A stretch of 64,000 nt of DNA from Phanerochaete sordida (taxonomy: Eukaryota; Basidiomycota; Agaricomycetes; Polyporales; Phanerochaetaceae): the NCBI GenBank assembly GCA_019973155.2, contig BPQB01000105.1, positions 35,856-99,855 of the forward strand, in the 5' to 3' direction. Numbering within the stretch: the first letter of the stretch is position 1; every line of letters begins with the position of its first letter. Of the stretch, positions 60,860 to 64,000 are shown piece after piece. A program made the translations under genes and the position numbers. The notes beneath the pieces are model-generated. The model worked only from the letters and a program-made list of their open reading frames with translations. It searched no databases and had not been told where the DNA came from.

Positions 60860-62278
60860 AGCATGCATGGTTGATGGGACATTTCACTGTGAGCTTGCCC
60901 TGCGTCGCGCCCGTGGCCCCGTCGCTGACCTCTGCTGAAGAATAGTGCTGTACCGCTGTATACTATTTCGCTGTATTCATTACATGGGGGACGATCGGTA
61001 ATTGTTCGCTTTCGCAATGCATTCTTTCTAGCCAGGATCCGCGTCGAGGAGAGATGTGCCGCTCGGGTAGCAAACACGCTCCGGCTGCACATCTTCGTGG
61101 GAACCGCGGAGAAGTCGAACGCCACGCTCGCGCCTTCAATGCTTGCGCCCGGGGACGAGTACAAGGGTGCATGCGCACGGGGGCGGCCCAAAAGGCGATA
61201 GGTCAAGCCTGTGGGGCAAGCGTACATTGCACGGCGCGCCTGCGCGTGCACGGCGTGCGGTGCCTGAGCGGCCGTCGAGCACTGCGACGTGATTGCCAGG
61301 CCCACCGGCGGTGCAGCCCTGCGCGAGGGGGGCACGCCCGTCCACTCTCGTCGGAGTGAGATGGAACGGGTGTGCGCAGCGCGAGGGGCGTGCGCCGTAC
61401 GGCCTGCCCCCGCATTAATCGGCGGTGCGGGGGTGCCCCTGCGGCTGCGCAGCACGCGCAGATCCGAGCGCGAGATAGCGGTGGGAAAGATGCTTCCCGT
61501 CGACCCGGGACGGGCGAAGCATATCGCGCTAGCCAATCTCACGAAGCCTCGCACGAAGCACCCGCCCGTGCCCCCGCGTCGCGCAGGGCAGCGCGGTCCC
61601 GGGTCCCACGCGACCCGCCGCGGACGCATCCCGGGCCCGCCAGCGACGCGCACGGGGGATCCGCGGCGGTGGCGTGGCGCGCTGCTGCGAACTGTGCTCG
61701 CGCCCGAGCCCGTCGCCGGGCGTGGTGCAGCGCGTGGACGCGTGCTGGGCGCTGGTGTGAACGGTGGCTGGCACGATGAGAAGGCTGGACGGCGCGCCTT
61801 ACGTTCGCAGTACGCAATGATGACCGTTCACGCGGGAACGCAGCCTGCCAGCCTGAGATCGCGCCGCAGGCTGGACACGTTAATGCTGCGCAGGTGAGAC
61901 AGACGTCAGCCGGAGAGTGACATGGCAGCAAAGTGCTGGAGGAACACGTACGGGGAAAGCTTGGCTTCGGCCGGGCCGAGCTGCAAGAATATAATAGATT
62001 AAGATGTAAGGACTACAGACGGCTAACATAACACATGCACATGCTACAAGACAATAGCAGAACGAAGGTTGATAACAGATAAACGTGCCGGGGTCGCACT
62101 GGAGCAAGAGAGAACCTAATTAACAGTGAAATGCAGGGAAGACGGTGTAAAGAGCCGGACGCGAACTTAACAATTACCACATGCAGGTTGCGCAAGAGAG
62201 GAGCCCGGGATGGATGTGTCTGGAGGTTAGGATCGATGAGCGAGTCGGCAAAGAAGACGCGGTGCCAATTATAGGTGA
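60860..62278. other. Intergenic region with a GC-rich tract
   Basis: 1.4 kb between convergent genes. A strongly GC-rich tract (about 61050-61900) keeps several frames open on both strands (up to 265 codons), but no frame has motifs, sensible codon use or supported splice sites. An AT-rich stretch follows at 61980-62200. Confidence 0.5.
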
Positions 62279-63839
62279 TCATCTTCTTGCAGCGTCTCCT
62301 GGCTCGCTCTGCCGTTCCTGCGAGCCGTTCGACTCGTTGTCGCTGCCGTCCTCTCCACTGGAGAGGGCGTCAGGATTGGATTGTCGGGCCTGTCCGCTGC
62401 CCCGGGAGCGACCAGGCTCCCGCGATCGCTTTTTTAACTGCAGACGAGTGAGACAGGGGACGGCGGGTGGGGTGCGAGATGTGTACCGTACCAGCTTGGC
62501 ATAGACTAGGCCGCAGGCATTACATAGCGTTCGCGGACCTAGGGCAGTTGAGAACGGTCGGCGGCGGCGGGACGGGCAGAAAAGCGTGACGTACCCATGG
62601 GCCCACGTCGCCATTCCGGTGTAGACGTTGCGTTGCAGCCCAGACACGTCTGGCCGCCTTCTGGTGCCTGCTCACCCCTCTAATGTGGCCGAGGAATGAG
62701 AACCACTGCGGCCGCGAGGCATAAGAACGGAGTACGTACCGATAGGCTGACCTGTCTTGTCCTCCCCGGAGCCCCTTCGCCTTCCTCTGCGCCAGCAGCC
62801 GGCCGTGCCATGTCAGCCATCGCCCGGCGTGTTGCAGCATCGAGCATCATTAAGCCGTCTGCCGCAGCGCGCAACATCTGGTCGACGGCCTCCGTGGAAA
62901 GCTCTCCGCGTCCCGCGTTTGGGTTCACAAGCGCGCTTGTCGAGTTCAGAACGAATTGGAAGGACTCAAGGAGCTACGGAGAGGCAAGTTGACAGCGTCA
63001 GTCGCGAAAGGGCGTGGAGTGAGGGAAAGCGTATCAGGTGAGCTCACCTTATGATAGTCCAAGGCACCCGCGGGCGGCGGTACAGGAAGCGGCCCCGGAC
63101 CCTCGTTCTCCGTCCTGCTGCCTCTTCGCCCGCGCGCGGGAGGCGCCAGATCGCCCGGAGGCCGCTCAGCCCTATCTTCTGCACGGCGCGTGTCTTGATG
63201 GGGTGGGCCGGGCGGCGGTGCGCTGCTGGACTCGCCCGCCGGTGGGGGCGGCGGATGTGCATCTTGACGCGAGAAGCTGGGCGCACCCTCCTGCGCCGCA
63301 GGAGCATGCCCTGCTGGCACGAATGGCGGTGGGTATGGCTGCCAGCCTTCGGGCGGCGGCGCGTTCCAGGCAGGCGGATTGGGCGGCGGCGGTACGCCGT
63401 ACGGCGGAGGCGGATAGCCGGGAGCGGGATAGCCCTGCGGCGGCGCGCTGTACGGCGCGGGAGGTGGCTGCGCGGGCGGCGAGGCGTGTGGTGGGGGCGC
63501 GCCGGCGCGTGGCGGGCGAGACGAACTGGGTGGATATTGGGCGGGGTCATACGGCGGGTAGGGGTAGGGGTACTGCGCGGGGACGTCTGGCGGGCCGTGA
63601 AAGAGGTAGCGGCCGTCGGAGGACATGGCTGGGGGCGAGCGGAGGGCTTCGCGAGACTGGGAGCTGCGCCTGCGGTCAGGGCTGTCGCGGGCGTGGGCTG
63701 GCGGGACTAGAGCCTGCTCGAGCGAGGAGTAGGAGCTGGGCCTGACTTGGGGGAGCGTGCGCGTCGCTGGAAAGGGCGCGCCGTCGCTGTAGGTGGGACG
63801 AGGGTGCTGTGAGCGATCGTGCGGAGTGTTGGGAGGCAT
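62279..63839 (-). CDS. GATA-type zinc-finger transcription factor
   Basis: Five exons (63048-63839, 62752-62973, 62595-62667, 62492-62538, 62279-62437) give 430 residues. The first 264 residues are Pro/Tyr/Gly/Ala-rich (many YPPPPYG-like runs) and probably disordered. A helical segment follows (LLESFQFVLNSTSALVN onward). The C-terminal finger reads CLGCNATSTPEWRRGPMG then PRTLCNACGLVYAKL, the C-x2-C-x18-C-x2-C form also found in White-collar-2-type factors, followed by LKKRSREP. No PAS domain is visible, so it is not a plain WC-2. The tail is acidic and serine-rich. Introns cut the finger at two places. It should bind GATA-like DNA sites; the pathway is unknown. A 20-codon upstream frame lies in the leader. 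Confidence 0.87.
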
Positions 63840-64000
63840 GAGAGAGGCCCAGGAGTCAGAGCAGGGGGCAGTCAGTCGGGTACGGCCAGTCCATCGTGCA
63901 GGACGTCGCGGTCAAAGAGGACTCGGCAAGCCATGGCTAATCAACGAATGGCCGTCTGAAGGAGGTCGCTAGCACCTCGCTCGGACACCAACTCCATCAA
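63840..64000 (-). promoter_or_regulatory. Leader of the GATA gene with an upstream open reading frame
   Basis: On the minus strand an ATG at 63934 in a good context (GCCATGG) opens a 20-codon frame that stops at 63872-63874, 33 bases before the GATA start codon. If included in the mRNA it would reduce or regulate translation of the main frame. Confidence 0.45.

Noticed and set aside
60856..61897. Overlapping 265-codon (minus) and 202-codon (plus) frames
   Set aside because: Explained by GC richness; composition is Arg/Pro/Ala without domains.

Overview
The window reads as nuclear DNA of a filamentous basidiomycete, most likely an Agaricomycete; a wood-decay polypore is plausible but not proven. 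Genes are GC-rich, carry many short introns (mostly 48-60 nt, donors usually GTGCGT, GTGAGT or GTACGT), and their best matches from memory are basidiomycete-type proteins. All exon models were built by hand from GT...AG boundaries and checked only for reading frame and family fit.

Layout. 1-7.6 kb: the tail of a Gly-rich/FG-type protein, a repeat-rich stretch, a pyroglutamyl peptidase, a small ricin-B-type (beta-trefoil) lectin, then about 3 kb with no recognisable gene. 7.6-18.3 kb: a compact conserved block with a basic hypothetical protein, tubulin-folding cofactor B, Cdc48/p97, a DGAT2-type acyltransferase and a mitochondrial-looking hotdog thioesterase. 18.3-41 kb: a sparse accessory region with three intact copies and one decayed copy of a fungal alpha/beta hydrolase, three BTB/POZ-type genes, one TPR-SET gene, and several dispersed or tandem repeats. 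41.5-64 kb: a dense conserved block with a Zn2Cys6 transcription factor, casein kinase 2 alpha, a four-module Cys/His zinc-finger protein, a glycolipid transfer protein, Zim17, Grx5, an F-box protein, argininosuccinate synthase, an Sds3-like deacetylase-complex subunit and a GATA factor.

How the genes relate. Zim17 and Grx5, both tied to mitochondrial Hsp70/Fe-S work, lie tail to tail 81 bp apart. DGAT2 and the thioesterase, both acyl-CoA/lipid enzymes, also converge. ASS/Sds3-like, Grx5/F-box and GLTP/Zim17 are head-to-head pairs with short shared upstream regions.

The most unusual material is (i) a dispersed family of three minus-strand gene-like elements (765-1526, 23161-24253, 27168-28220), each ending in an oversized putative intron whose short hairpins keep pairing by compensatory change; (ii) the hydrolase family with identical exon lengths; (iii) a protein built from four C-x2-C...H-R-x2-C modules; and (iv) a BTB protein carrying GLFG nucleoporin-like repeats.
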